A DNA stretch of 64,000 nt from JAPULR01 sp963665075 (GTDB lineage: Bacteria; Chloroflexota; Dehalococcoidia; Lucifugimonadales; GCA-2712585), in the NCBI GenBank assembly GCA_963665075.1, contig OY762063.1, forward strand, positions 1,240,001-1,304,000, read 5' to 3'. Shown one piece after another: positions 43,275 to 51,720 of the stretch. The position numbers and the translations under genes were made by a program. How positions within the stretch are numbered: position 1 is the first letter of the stretch; every line of letters starts with the position of its first letter. The notes below the pieces were generated by a model. That model saw only the letters and a list, made by a program, of their open reading frames with translations. It had not been told where the DNA came from and did no database searches.

Positions 43275-44558
43275 GTGCGCATCCAGCCGGTTCGCGACTT
43301 CATATTACAGGACAGACCAAAGAAGGATCTATCCTGGACTGCCGTTTCGCTATTCTCAGGGGCCGGACTGAGCGACTTAGGGTACGCGTTGGCAGGCTTC
43401 CGTTTCGTCGTACAAGTCGAACTAGACAAGAAGCGGTCCGACATCGGATACCACAACTTCCCCAACTCTCAGTGGCTAACGCGCGATGTTCGAGGCAACG
43501 CGAGTTATATCGCAAAGGCGTATCAGCAAGCAGAGTCTGAACCGTTGGACTTGCTGGTGGCAACTCCACCGTGCCAAGGCATGAGCACTTCCAACCCAAG
43601 CAGAGGCAAGCGAAAGACGCCCCGCGCCGAGGCTTTAGAGGAAAAGAACCGTCTGCTGCTTGAAGTGATCCCGATAGCTCACCTACTGAAACCCAGAATT
43701 ATCATCATCGAAAATGTTCGCCAAGTGCTAACACTGGAAGTAAGCAACAATGGCGACCGGGGCACGACCGTTGACCATCTGCGGAATGGACTCCCCAACT
43801 ACAAGGTTTTTGACACCGTCGTCAACGTAGCCGACTACGGAATACCGCAAGTAAGAAATCGAGCGTTGATAGTCGCCGTTCGCAAGGATGAAAAGTGGCT
43901 GAACTCATTTGCGGAGAGCGTACCGTCACCCGTACCAAAGCCAACCCACGCCCAACAACCGACCAACGGGACCCTTCCGTGGGTCACCATTCGCGAGTGG
44001 TTAGAGTCGATGCGGTATCCGCCTTTGGACGCAAAGTCCAAGGACGCAGCGAGGGGGAAGCATCCCCTTCACTATGTTCCTGCGTATGGGACAGACCGTT
44101 TTCTGCAAATCTCCTCAATTCCACAACACTCGGGACGCAGCGCGTATGAAAACGACGTTTGCCCCAACTGTAACCGCGGTGAAGTGCCAAAAGGGCTGAT
44201 CAGGTGTCCCGATTGCGGCGGAGTGATGCACAACCGGCCTTATGTTGAAAGAGAGGGCGTCCCCTCGCTTATTAAAGGATTCAATTCAAGCTATAGACGC
44301 ATGAGTTCAGAGCGGCCCGCCTACACCATCACTACGAACTCCAGCCACGTCGGCAGCGACTTCAAAATTCACCCCTGGGAAAACAGAGTGCTGAGTATCC
44401 TGGAGTGCGCTGACCTCCAAACGGTTCCTCGATTCTACGACTGGACACGAGCGACTAAGGCCCACAGGTTCTACCTCGTCCGCAATCTAGTCGGTGAGGC
44501 GTTCCCACCATACTTCACCTACCTGCACGGCAAATTCCTATCCAACCTGTTGGCCTAG
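43275..44558 (+). CDS. DNA (cytosine-5-)-methyltransferase with zinc-ribbon insert
   Basis: 427 residues from a GTG with AGGAG six bases upstream, coupled to vsr. Motif I is SLFSGAGLSDLGYALAGF, motif IV is PPCQGMS with catalytic Cys100, motif VI is IIIENVRQVL, motif VIII is QVRNRALIV and motif X is LVGEAFPPYF. Between VIII and X, in the target-recognition region, CPNC...CPDC (about residues 296-318) forms a probable zinc ribbon, which is not typical of simple Dcm enzymes. The target site cannot be told. With vsr and the GHKL-nuclease it forms a three-gene cassette. Confidence 0.93.
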   Translation: MRIQPVRDFILQDRPKKDLSWTAVSLFSGAGLSDLGYALAGFRFVVQVELDKKRSDIGYHNFPNSQWLTRDVRGNASYIAKAYQQAESEPLDLLVATPPCQGMSTSNPSRGKRKTPRAEALEEKNRLLLEVIPIAHLLKPRIIIIENVRQVLTLEVSNNGDRGTTVDHLRNGLPNYKVFDTVVNVADYGIPQVRNRALIVAVRKDEKWLNSFAESVPSPVPKPTHAQQPTNGTLPWVTIREWLESMRYPPLDAKSKDAARGKHPLHYVPAYGTDRFLQISSIPQHSGRSAYENDVCPNCNRGEVPKGLIRCPDCGGVMHNRPYVEREGVPSLIKGFNSSYRRMSSERPAYTITTNSSHVGSDFKIHPWENRVLSILECADLQTVPRFYDWTRATKAHRFYLVRNLVGEAFPPYFTYLHGKFLSNLLA

Positions 44559-44563
44559 AGGCA

Positions 44564-44604
44564 GCCTAATCCCTAGCCTTTTTTGGGGAGGAAGGGGATT
44601 AGGC
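44564..44604. terminator. Hairpin between convergent genes
   Basis: GCCTAATCCC (44564-44573) pairs with GGGATTAGGC (44595-44604) around a 21-nt loop containing TTTTTT. It lies just after the methylase stop and overlaps the 3' end of the opposing gene. It may separate the convergent transcripts. Confidence 0.45.
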
Positions 44605-45256
44605 GTTCGGCGAGGCCTAGCATGTTTCGGCTTTGGATCCAGACTTGGCCCTGGCCGCGGAATTTCATCACGAGTCCTTCGCCGCCGGCTATGAGGGAGC
44701 GGATGCCGCCGACTTTTCCGATGCTGTATTCCATTCCGTCGGTGAAGGCGACCACGTGGCCGGTGTCCACCACCAGTTCCTCCGTGCCGTCCATGTCGAG
44801 CTTCTTGATGGCGCCGTAGGAGTCGAAGAAGACGGTGCCGCCGGCGCCCTTGGCGAAGGCTCGCAGGAAGAAGAGGCTCTCGCCGCTGAAGACGCCCTTC
44901 AACCCCTGAAACTTGGTGTCCGTCTCCACGTTCTCCGTGCAGGCCAGGAAGGAACTGCCCTGGAGAAACAGATTCTCGCCCGGACGCAGCTCCAACGAGT
45001 GAATGTCCCCCGGAATGGGCGGGGAGATGCTCACCCAACCGCCCGTGGGGCCGGCGGTGAAGGTGTTGACGAAGAAGGACTCTCCGCCCAGCATCCGCTT
45101 GAATCCGCCGAACAGGCCGCCGCCGCCCATGCCCGTTTCCATCTCCACCCCCTTCTGGGCGACCATCGCCCCCGGCTCGGCCTTGAACCGCTCTCCCGGA
45201 CCGAGTTCCAGGGTGAGCATGGTGTATGAAGGACTGAACTCAATGTTGCTTCTCAT
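44573..45256 (-). CDS. AIM24 / TIGR00266-type protein
   Basis: 227 residues. Family features are an N-terminal IEFSPSYTMLTLELGPGE, then GAMVAQKGVEMETGMGGGGL, LGGESFFVNTFTA and FSGESLFFLRAFAKG. It is a tryptophan-poor double beta-jelly-roll protein of unknown biochemical role that is widespread in bacteria. The C-terminus ends PKKG. It is convergent with the defence cassette and not cotranscribed with neighbours. Confidence 0.88.
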   Translation of the reverse strand: MRSNIEFSPSYTMLTLELGPGERFKAEPGAMVAQKGVEMETGMGGGGLFGGFKRMLGGESFFVNTFTAGPTGGWVSISPPIPGDIHSLELRPGENLFLQGSSFLACTENVETDTKFQGLKGVFSGESLFFLRAFAKGAGGTVFFDSYGAIKKLDMDGTEELVVDTGHVVAFTDGMEYSIGKVGGIRSLIAGGEGLVMKFRGQGQVWIQSRNMLGLAERLIPFLPKKG

Positions 45257-45339
45257 TGGCGATTTCCTCTTTCGTCAAACAGATTTGGGGCGATGCCCGA
45301 ATTAAGTCTAACACACGCTTAGGTTGGAGACGTTTTCAC

Positions 45340-45735
45340 CCTCACCCCTTCGACAGGCTCAGGGTGAGCGGATGGGATGGTGGCTCAGGGGAGTGGGGAA
45401 TCACCCCCATCCTAATCTTCCCCCGTCGAGGTGGAAGGGATAAGAGGGGAGTAGGAGGGGAGGGCGGGTTTGAAACCCGCCCCTACGGATTGGCGATGTG
45501 GCAAGGGAGGGGACTGGATTCCGGCTTTCGCCGGAATGACGGGCGTGTTGGGGGGAAGGGGGAAGAGGAGGGGACGCTCGACCCTTCGACAGGCTCAGGG
45601 TGAGCGGGGGGGGGGGGATGGATTCCCGCCTGCGCGGGAATGACGGAAGGGGTTGCGGGAATGACGAGAAGGGGTTGCGGGAATGGCGGAGGGGTTGCGG
45701 GAATGATGGAGGGGTAGGCGGGAATGGGGGTCATG
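45340..45735. repeat. Intergenic repeat array (A, C, B, A, B)
   Basis: A at about 45346-45371, C at about 45400-45440, B (ATTCCGGCTTTCGCCGGAATGACGG) at 45517-45541, A at 45579-45603, then B (ATTCCCGCCTGCGCGGGAATGACGG) at 45621-45645 followed by degenerate GGGTTGCGGGAATGACG(A/G) reiterations to about 45730. Confidence 0.8.
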
Positions 45736-45792
45736 GGAAGGGGTGGGGGGGTTTATGTTAAGTACGCTCGTTCTCTATATGGGGGTTCTGGG

Positions 45793-45821
45793 TTGACTGC
45801 TGCCGTCAACGCTGTTATAAC
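45793..45821 (+). promoter_or_regulatory. Promoter of the glycine-betaine importer operon
   Basis: TTGACT (45793-45798), 17 bp, TATAAC (45816-45821). The leader of about 170 nt contains CCACGC...GCGTGG arms near 45894-45918. No known osmoregulatory motif was recognised. Confidence 0.65.
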
Positions 45822-45998
45822 AGGGCGTACAATGTTGGCTGCAAGGTCTCTCTGATTCAACCATTTCTACCGGTAACTTCCTCCTTTTGCATCCACGCAC
45901 CGTCAGTCCGGGCGTGGTGTGCGTCATTATACATTCGCTCCTCAGCCGACAATCCTGAACCCGCGCGCCATAGCGCCGGGGACCCTCTGAGTTAAGTC

Positions 45999-47204
45999 AT
46001 GCAGAACAACAACGTAAAGATCAACGTCAAGGAACTCTGGCACGTTTTCGGGAGAAACCCGCGCCGCATCCTGCAACCCGAATGGCGGGAGAAGTCCCGC
46101 GCGGAAATACAGGAAGCCACGGGCTGCGTGGTTGGCCTTCGGGACGTGAATTTCGAGGTGGAGCAAGGGCAGGTCTTCGTCATCATGGGCCTCTCCGGCA
46201 GCGGCAAGTCCACCCTGGTGCGCTGCCTCACCCGCCTCGTCAAACCCACCACCGGCGAGGTTTACTTCGACGGCGAGAACATCATGGACTACGACCAGGA
46301 AGAGCTTACGGCCTTCCGCCGCAAGAAGATTGCGATGGTCTTCCAGCACTACGGCCTGCTGCCCCATCGTCGCGTCATGGACAACGTGGCCTTCGGGCTG
46401 GAGATTCGCGGCATGGAGAAGGAGGAGCGGTACGCAATGGCTTCCAAGGCCATCGAAACCGTGGGCCTCTCCGGGTGGGAGAACTACTTTCCGCGGGAGA
46501 TGAGCGGCGGGATGCAGCAGCGGGTGGGACTGGCCCGCGCTCTGGCCGTGGACCCGGAAGTGCTGCTGATGGACGAACCCTTCAGCGGGCTGGACCCCCT
46601 CATTCGGCGGGAGATGCAGGACGAACTCATCATCCTGGAATCCCAGCTGCACAAGACCATCGTGTTCATCACCCACGACCTGAACGAAGCGCTGAAAGTC
46701 GGCGACCGAATCGCGATTATGCGGGACGGGGAAATCGTCCAGAACGGCACGCCGGAGGAGATAGTCACGCTTCCCGCCGACGACTATGTGGCCGAGTTCG
46801 TGCAGGACGTGTCCAGGGCGAAGGTTGTCCAGGTCAACGCCGTGATGCAGCAGCCGGACGCCGTGGTCTACCCGTGGCAAGGCCCCCGCGCGGCCCTCCA
46901 CATGATGCGCGACAACGACATGGATCACATCTTCGTCCTGACCAGAGAACGGGGCATCAAGGGGATTCTGACCGAAGACCACGCCGCCTCCCTGGCCCGC
47001 CAGAAAGTGGAGCGGCTGGAAGACGTGGAAGTGGACGAAGTCTTGACCGCCGGCCCGGACGACTACATAGAAGAGATCATTCCGCTGGCCGCGCAAACCC
47101 ACTACCCCATCGCGGTAATCGGCCCGAAGGGGCGGCTGCTCGGCGAAGTGCACCGGGGCGCGCTGCTGGCGGGCATGGCGGAAACAACGGAAGAGGAGAG
47201 CTAA
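45999..47204 (+). CDS. opuAA: Glycine betaine/proline ABC transporter ATP-binding protein
   Basis: 401 residues. Walker A is GLSGSGKST, the Q-loop is VFQHYGLLPHR, the signature MSGGMQQRVGLARAL, Walker B VLLMDEPFSGLDP and the H-loop FITHDLNEA. A C-terminal pair of CBS-like domains follows (about 280-395), as in OpuAA/ProV, where it senses ionic strength. The start has little Shine-Dalgarno complementarity. The permease gene starts 2 bp later. Confidence 0.94.
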   Translation: MQNNNVKINVKELWHVFGRNPRRILQPEWREKSRAEIQEATGCVVGLRDVNFEVEQGQVFVIMGLSGSGKSTLVRCLTRLVKPTTGEVYFDGENIMDYDQEELTAFRRKKIAMVFQHYGLLPHRRVMDNVAFGLEIRGMEKEERYAMASKAIETVGLSGWENYFPREMSGGMQQRVGLARALAVDPEVLLMDEPFSGLDPLIRREMQDELIILESQLHKTIVFITHDLNEALKVGDRIAIMRDGEIVQNGTPEEIVTLPADDYVAEFVQDVSRAKVVQVNAVMQQPDAVVYPWQGPRAALHMMRDNDMDHIFVLTRERGIKGILTEDHAASLARQKVERLEDVEVDEVLTAGPDDYIEEIIPLAAQTHYPIAVIGPKGRLLGEVHRGALLAGMAETTEEES

Positions 47205-47205
47205 T

Positions 47206-48264
47206 TTGGCATTGCCGGAAAACGGACAACCCAGAAGCGAACCCAACGCCTACGGCACAGCCGTCGAGATGGCCATCCGCTACAGGCGCGCGCTCATCGG
47301 CCTTGCCGCCATCGTCGCCCTCTTTATCGTCTGTATCGCCGTCTGGGGTTCGGAAATGGAATTTCCGACCACCGTCTCCACGGTGGAAAGCACCGGCGAC
47401 TCCTCCGTTGAGTTGGAGAGAACCGTCAAGGAAGTGACGGGAGACTCGATAGACAACGCGGTAGACTGGATAACCGTGAAGGGCAGCTGGTTGTTCGACG
47501 GGTTGAGCACAGCCGTTGACTATGCGCTGCTCTATATAGAAAACGTCCTTAATTGGATTCCCTGGCCCGTGGCTATTCTGGCCCTTGCGCTGCTGTCCTT
47601 TGCCGTCGGGCGTTGGGCCTTCCTCGCCTTCACGTCCGCCGCGCTTCTATACATGGGATTCATGGACCTGTGGGGCAACACCATCGACACCATCGCGCTG
47701 ATGGTGGTGGCCGTCATCATCTCCGTCTCCATCGGGCTGCCGCTGGGCATACTGGGGGCGCGCAACCGGTTGGCGGATTCCATCATGCGTCCGGTGCTGG
47801 ACGGAATGCAGACGATGCCCAGCTTCGTATACCTGCTGCCGGGAATCCTGTTCTTCGGCCTGGGCAAGCCCGCCGGAATCTTCGCCACCATCATCTACGC
47901 CGCGCCGCCGGTCATTCGCTTGACGAACCTGGGCATCAGGCAGGTCTCAGGCGAAACGGTGGAAGCGGCGCGCTCCTTCGGCACAAACCCGCTGCAGATG
48001 CTGACCAAGGTGCAGATACCGATGGCGCTTCCGACCATAATGGCAGGCATAAACCAGACGACCATGATGGCCCTGGCGATGGTCACGATAGCCAGCATGG
48101 TGGCCGCCGGCGGACTGGGCGACGACGTGCTTCGCGCCCTGCAGAAGAACCAGTCCGGCAACGGACTGATCGCTGGCCTCGCCATCGTGTTCCTCGCCAT
48201 CATCATAGACAGGCTCACCCAATCCCTGGCTCAGAAGCAGCAGAGATTCATGAGCGTCGGCTGA
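47206..48264 (+). CDS. opuAB: Glycine betaine/proline ABC transporter permease
   Basis: 352 residues from a TTG one base after the preceding stop, with GAGGAGAG upstream. The N-terminal extension has one membrane segment and a large charged loop. The BPD permease core carries PVLDGMQTMPSFVYLLPGILFFGLGK (in pieces), VRQVSGETVEAARSFGTNPLQ-type EAA loop and MVAAGGLGDDVL, typical of ProW/OpuAB. It partners with the upstream ATPase and downstream binding protein. Confidence 0.94.
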   Translation: MALPENGQPRSEPNAYGTAVEMAIRYRRALIGLAAIVALFIVCIAVWGSEMEFPTTVSTVESTGDSSVELERTVKEVTGDSIDNAVDWITVKGSWLFDGLSTAVDYALLYIENVLNWIPWPVAILALALLSFAVGRWAFLAFTSAALLYMGFMDLWGNTIDTIALMVVAVIISVSIGLPLGILGARNRLADSIMRPVLDGMQTMPSFVYLLPGILFFGLGKPAGIFATIIYAAPPVIRLTNLGIRQVSGETVEAARSFGTNPLQMLTKVQIPMALPTIMAGINQTTMMALAMVTIASMVAAGGLGDDVLRALQKNQSGNGLIAGLAIVFLAIIIDRLTQSLAQKQQRFMSVG

Positions 48265-48332
48265 CGCCTCGATCCACCAACCTTATTCCGGACAGACAGG
48301 CGTCCGGAACGACCCACAAAAAAGGAGGATTT

Positions 48333-49376
48333 ATGCTAGGTACAAAATTCATCAGGACCCTACTTCTACTGGGAATGCTCTCGGCAATGTTCGCGGTTGT
48401 CGTGGGCGCCTGCGCCGATGACGGCGACGACGGCGAAGGCGAGAAGGAAGCCATCGTCTTCTCCGACCTGAACTGGACCAGCGCCCAGGTGCAGAACCGC
48501 ATCGCCCAGTACATCGTCGAGGAAGGCTACGGCTACCCGACCGACGTTGTCTTCGGCGCCACGCTGCCCCTCTTCAACGGCTTGCGGGCCGGAGACTCTC
48601 ACGTGACTATGGAAATCTGGCTGCCCAACCAGGATGAAGCCTGGATGGAAGCTCAGGCTCAGGGCCAGGTGGTCTCCATCGGGGAAAGCCTCGGCAAGGA
48701 CTGGCAGTCCGCCTTCGTCATACCCAAGTATCTTCAGGACCAATACCCGGACCTGGACAGCGTGGACGACCTTAAGGACGACCAGTTCAAGGCGCTGTTC
48801 TCCACGGCGGAGAGCGGCGACAAGGCGCGTCTCGTCTCCTGCGTAATCGGCTGGGCTTGCGAAGAAGTGAACGCCGCCCAGATTACGGGCTACGGCCTGG
48901 ATGATCACGTGCACATCGTCAACCCAGGCGACGGCGCGGCCGCCAACGCCGACCTCTACGGAGCCTACGAGAAGCAAGAGCCCTGGCTGGGCTACCAGTG
49001 GGGCACCAACGACCCGCCGCTGCTGCTGGACCTGGTTCGCTTGAGCGAGCCGGCCTACAGCGACGAATGCTGGTTTACCACGAAGGCCTGCGCCTACGAG
49101 GACGCGACTATCCTGATTGCCGTTCACCCCGACGTGATGACACGGGCCACGGACGTGGTGTCCATGCTTCGCAACTGGAGCTTCGACATCAACCAGTACA
49201 AGACCGTCGCCGCCTGGATGGACGAGAACAACATCGAGAACGCGAACGACGGCGCTCTCTGGTGGCTGAAGGGCAACGCCGCCGTCTGGAATAGCTGGGT
49301 CTCCGCCGACGCCGCCGAAGCGATTCAGTCCTCACTGGACGCGAACACCATCCCCGCCGGCTGGCCTGAGCAGTAG
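48333..49376 (+). CDS. opuAC: Glycine betaine ABC transporter substrate-binding lipoprotein
   Basis: 347 residues. A perfect AAAGGAGG site lies upstream of the ATG at 48333. The signal peptide ends in VGAC (lipobox), then an acidic linker. The OpuAC-type fold is indicated by DLNWTSAQVQNRIAQYI, GATLPLFNGLRAGDSHV and the C-terminal NWSFDINQYKTVAAWM. Tryptophan-rich loops that could form the betaine cage are present. The open frame extends upstream through opuAB but is not coding there. Confidence 0.94.
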   Translation: MLGTKFIRTLLLLGMLSAMFAVVVGACADDGDDGEGEKEAIVFSDLNWTSAQVQNRIAQYIVEEGYGYPTDVVFGATLPLFNGLRAGDSHVTMEIWLPNQDEAWMEAQAQGQVVSIGESLGKDWQSAFVIPKYLQDQYPDLDSVDDLKDDQFKALFSTAESGDKARLVSCVIGWACEEVNAAQITGYGLDDHVHIVNPGDGAAANADLYGAYEKQEPWLGYQWGTNDPPLLLDLVRLSEPAYSDECWFTTKACAYEDATILIAVHPDVMTRATDVVSMLRNWSFDINQYKTVAAWMDENNIENANDGALWWLKGNAAVWNSWVSADAAEAIQSSLDANTIPAGWPEQ

Positions 49377-49411
49377 ACTCGGTTCAACCAACAACTGAAT
49401 ACGGACGGAAC

Positions 49412-49452
49412 AAAGGAAGGGCGTATCCATGAGTAGATACGCCCTTCCTTTT
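49412..49452 (+). terminator. Terminator of the opu operon
   Basis: AAGGAAGGGCGTATC pairs perfectly with GATACGCCCTTCCTT around an 8-nt loop and is followed by TT; a 15-bp stem about 36 bp after the opuAC stop. Confidence 0.9.
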
Positions 49453-49454
49453 CG

Positions 49455-49722
49455 GAGACCTTTGCGTAACTCCTAGATAGGCATTCACCCCACCCTAATC
49501 ACCCTCATCCCCCGCTTTCACGAGGGCAGGCTCTAACCTTCCCGCATGATGGAGACCTTTACGTAACTGCCTATTCACCCGAACATTCTGTGAAACAAGC
49601 AGCGTATTTATACCTAAATTGCCCCACCCCTGGATTCCCGTTTTCACGGGAATGACGGTTATGCAAAGGTCTCCTCAAGGGAGAAGGGATAAGATAGGCT
49701 ACCGCTTTCGCGGAAATGACGG
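49455..49722. repeat. Intergenic repeat array (D, C-like, D, B, D, B)
   Basis: GGAGACCTTTGCGTAAC (49455-49471) and GGAGACCTTTACGTAAC (about 49551-49567) are D units; GCAAAGGTCTCCTCAAGG (about 49663) is D reversed. B units lie at about 49631-49656 and 49700-49721. No gene is seen. Confidence 0.75.
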
Positions 49723-49732
49723 CAGATTGGGT

Positions 49733-50818
49733 TTAGTCGAGGAGGGATATGGAGCTGGACTTGATGATGAGGTAGACGGGTTCGCCTTCGCGGAGGTTGA
49801 GGTTGGCGAGGGCGTCGGGGGTGATTTCGGAGATCCACGGCTGTTCCAGACGGGCGTGGACGAGGATGCTGCGTCCGGCTGTATCGACGCGGTCGACGCG
49901 GGCCTCGAGGATGTTGCGGGCGCTGATGCTGCGGGGTCTTTCGGAGGCAAGGATGACGTCGGAAGCCCTGATTGAGACGGAAACGGGTTGGCCGACGGGG
50001 ATGTTCGTCCAGGGGAGGGCGAGGGTGGTCTCGCCAAGGGCGGCGAGGGTGATTCCGCTTTCGGGGAGGCGCTCGATGATGGTCACGTCGAAGATGTTTT
50101 CGACGGAGTCTCCGGCGATGAGGGGCGCGGCGGCGGATTGGCCCAGGAGGGTTCGGGGTTCGTCCAAGGCGACCTGGCGGCCTTTGTCGAGGACGAGGGC
50201 GGAATCGGCGAGGGCGATGACTTCGGAGATGGAGTGGGAGACGTATAGCATGGGGATGGCGAGTTCGCGGTGGATTTTCTTGAGGTAGCGGAGGATGCGT
50301 CCGCGGATGCTTAGGTGGAGCCCAGTGAGGGGTTCGTCGAGAAGCAGCAGGTCGGGGGAAGCGGCGAGGGCGCGGGCCAGGGCGACCCGCTGTTGTTCGC
50401 CGCCGGAGAGATTTTTAGTGGGGCGGTACATGAGGGGGCCGAGTTCGAGGAGGTCTACAAGCTGGGCGGGGGATATTCTGCGGCGGGACTCCGGGGTCAG
50501 CTTGTAGCCGTAGTGGATGTTGTCCTGGACGTTCAGGTGGGGGAATAGGAGGTTGTCCTGGAACACGTAGCCCACCCGCCTGCGTTCAGGAGCGAGGTTG
50601 ATTCCTTCAACGTGGGAATAGAGGGTTTGGCGCTGGAGGCGAATCTCGCCTTCGTCGGGGCGGTCGAGACCGGCGATGCAGTTCAGCAGGGTGGTCTTGC
50701 CGCTGCCGGAGGGGCCGAAGACGGCGGCGATTCCCGCCGGCAGGTCGGCATCCACGGAAAGTTGGAATCCGGGGAAGCGCTTTCGCAGATTCAAGCATAT
50801 TATGGGGTACGTTGTCAC
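49733..50818 (-). CDS. modC: Molybdate ABC transporter ATP-binding protein
   Basis: 361 residues from a GTG overlapping the modB stop (GTGA). Walker A is GPSGSGKTT, the signature LSGGEQQRVALARAL, Walker B LLLLDEPLTGL and the H-loop YVSHSISE. A C-terminal MOP/TOBE oxyanion-binding domain (about 290-355) allows product regulation, as in ModC. The frame is open another 200 codons upstream through modB but is not coding there. Confidence 0.94.
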   Translation of the reverse strand: MTTYPIICLNLRKRFPGFQLSVDADLPAGIAAVFGPSGSGKTTLLNCIAGLDRPDEGEIRLQRQTLYSHVEGINLAPERRRVGYVFQDNLLFPHLNVQDNIHYGYKLTPESRRRISPAQLVDLLELGPLMYRPTKNLSGGEQQRVALARALAASPDLLLLDEPLTGLHLSIRGRILRYLKKIHRELAIPMLYVSHSISEVIALADSALVLDKGRQVALDEPRTLLGQSAAAPLIAGDSVENIFDVTIIERLPESGITLAALGETTLALPWTNIPVGQPVSVSIRASDVILASERPRSISARNILEARVDRVDTAGRSILVHARLEQPWISEITPDALANLNLREGEPVYLIIKSSSISLLD

Positions 50819-51504
50819 GTGGGTCGCCTTCTCAGCAGACTGCGTTTGTGGATGAGGACGTGGTGGATGGTCAGGGAAATCGCGGCCAGAATTACGGAGA
50901 TGGCGACGAGGCGAAGGGCGGCGTGGTCGTCGCCGGCCTGGAGGTCGGTGAAGATGGCGAGGGGGAGGGTCTGGGTGAGGCCGGGGATGTTGCCCGCCAC
51001 GACGATGGTGGCGCCGAATTCGCCGAGGCCACGGGCGAAGCCGAGGAGGGCCGCCGCCGCCATGCCGCGATAGGCCAACGGGAAGGTGACGGAAAACAGG
51101 GTGCGGACGGGGCCGGCGCCCAGGCTGCGGGCGGCTTTTTCGAGGCGGGGATCGACGCCGGCGAGGGCGACTTCTATGGCGCGAACCATCAGGGGGAGGG
51201 AGACGAGTCCGGCTGCGAGGGCGGCGGCTATCCACGTAAAGAGGAGGTCGATTCCGAAGGCCCAGTTGAGGAAGCGTCCGATTATTCCTTCTCTGGAGAG
51301 AAGCAGAAGCAGGGCGTAGCCGGTGATGACGGGGGGCAGCGCGAGGGGGAAGGAGACGAGGATTTCCAGGGCTAATTTGCCGCGCATTTCGGTCTTGACG
51401 AGAATCCACGCGACGCCGAGGGCTACGGGGAAGCCGAGCAGGACGCCGAGGGAGGCCGCTTGCAGGGAGAGGCGGAGGGCCTGGAGTTCAGAGGAGGAGA
51501 GCAT
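50815..51504 (-). CDS. modB: Molybdate ABC transporter permease
   Basis: 229 residues from the ATG at 51504. Five or six membrane helices are visible with the permease segments VSFPLALPPVITGYALL and GFARGLGEFGATIVVAGNIPG typical of ModB/CysT. It overlaps modC by four bases. A repeat-filled gap of 216 bp separates it from modA. Confidence 0.95.
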   Translation of the reverse strand: MLSSSELQALRLSLQAASLGVLLGFPVALGVAWILVKTEMRGKLALEILVSFPLALPPVITGYALLLLLSREGIIGRFLNWAFGIDLLFTWIAAALAAGLVSLPLMVRAIEVALAGVDPRLEKAARSLGAGPVRTLFSVTFPLAYRGMAAAALLGFARGLGEFGATIVVAGNIPGLTQTLPLAIFTDLQAGDDHAALRLVAISVILAAISLTIHHVLIHKRSLLRRRPT

Positions 51505-51514
51505 TGGGCATTCC

Positions 51515-51690
51515 TGGGTGGGTGATCTCACCCGCATCCAAAACTTCCCACATCAAGGGGGAAGGCTGAAGAGGGGAGGGGGGGCGCGGTTCGCGAACCG
51601 TCCCTACGGTTTGGGTTGTAGTTGGACGGGAGGTCACCCCCATCCTAACCTTCCCCCATCGAGGGGGAAGGGATAAGAAACACCACCCAA
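51515..51690. repeat. Intergenic repeats C, C between modA and modB
   Basis: A degenerate C unit with CTTCCCACATCAAGGGGGAAGG (about 51543-51564), the palindrome GCGGTTCGCGAACCGTCCC (about 51586) and a perfect C unit CTTCCCCCATCGAGGGGGAAG (about 51650-51670). They split the mod operon. Confidence 0.75.
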
Positions 51691-51720
51691 GGGCTTTCTG
51701 GGTTTCGGGCTTCGTCGAAC

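Noticed and set aside
40601..44604. tRNA-Arg as integration (att) site for the defence cassette
   Set aside because: No copy of the tRNA 3' end was found at the other edge and no integrase is present, so transfer rests on composition only.
47553..48332. N-terminal extension of opuAC through opuAB
   Set aside because: Out-of-frame reading of the permease; AAAGGAGG and a lipoprotein signal mark the start at 48333.
50819..51409. N-terminal extension of modC through modB
   Set aside because: The stretch is the wrong frame of modB; the GTGA overlap at 50815-50818 gives the expected start.
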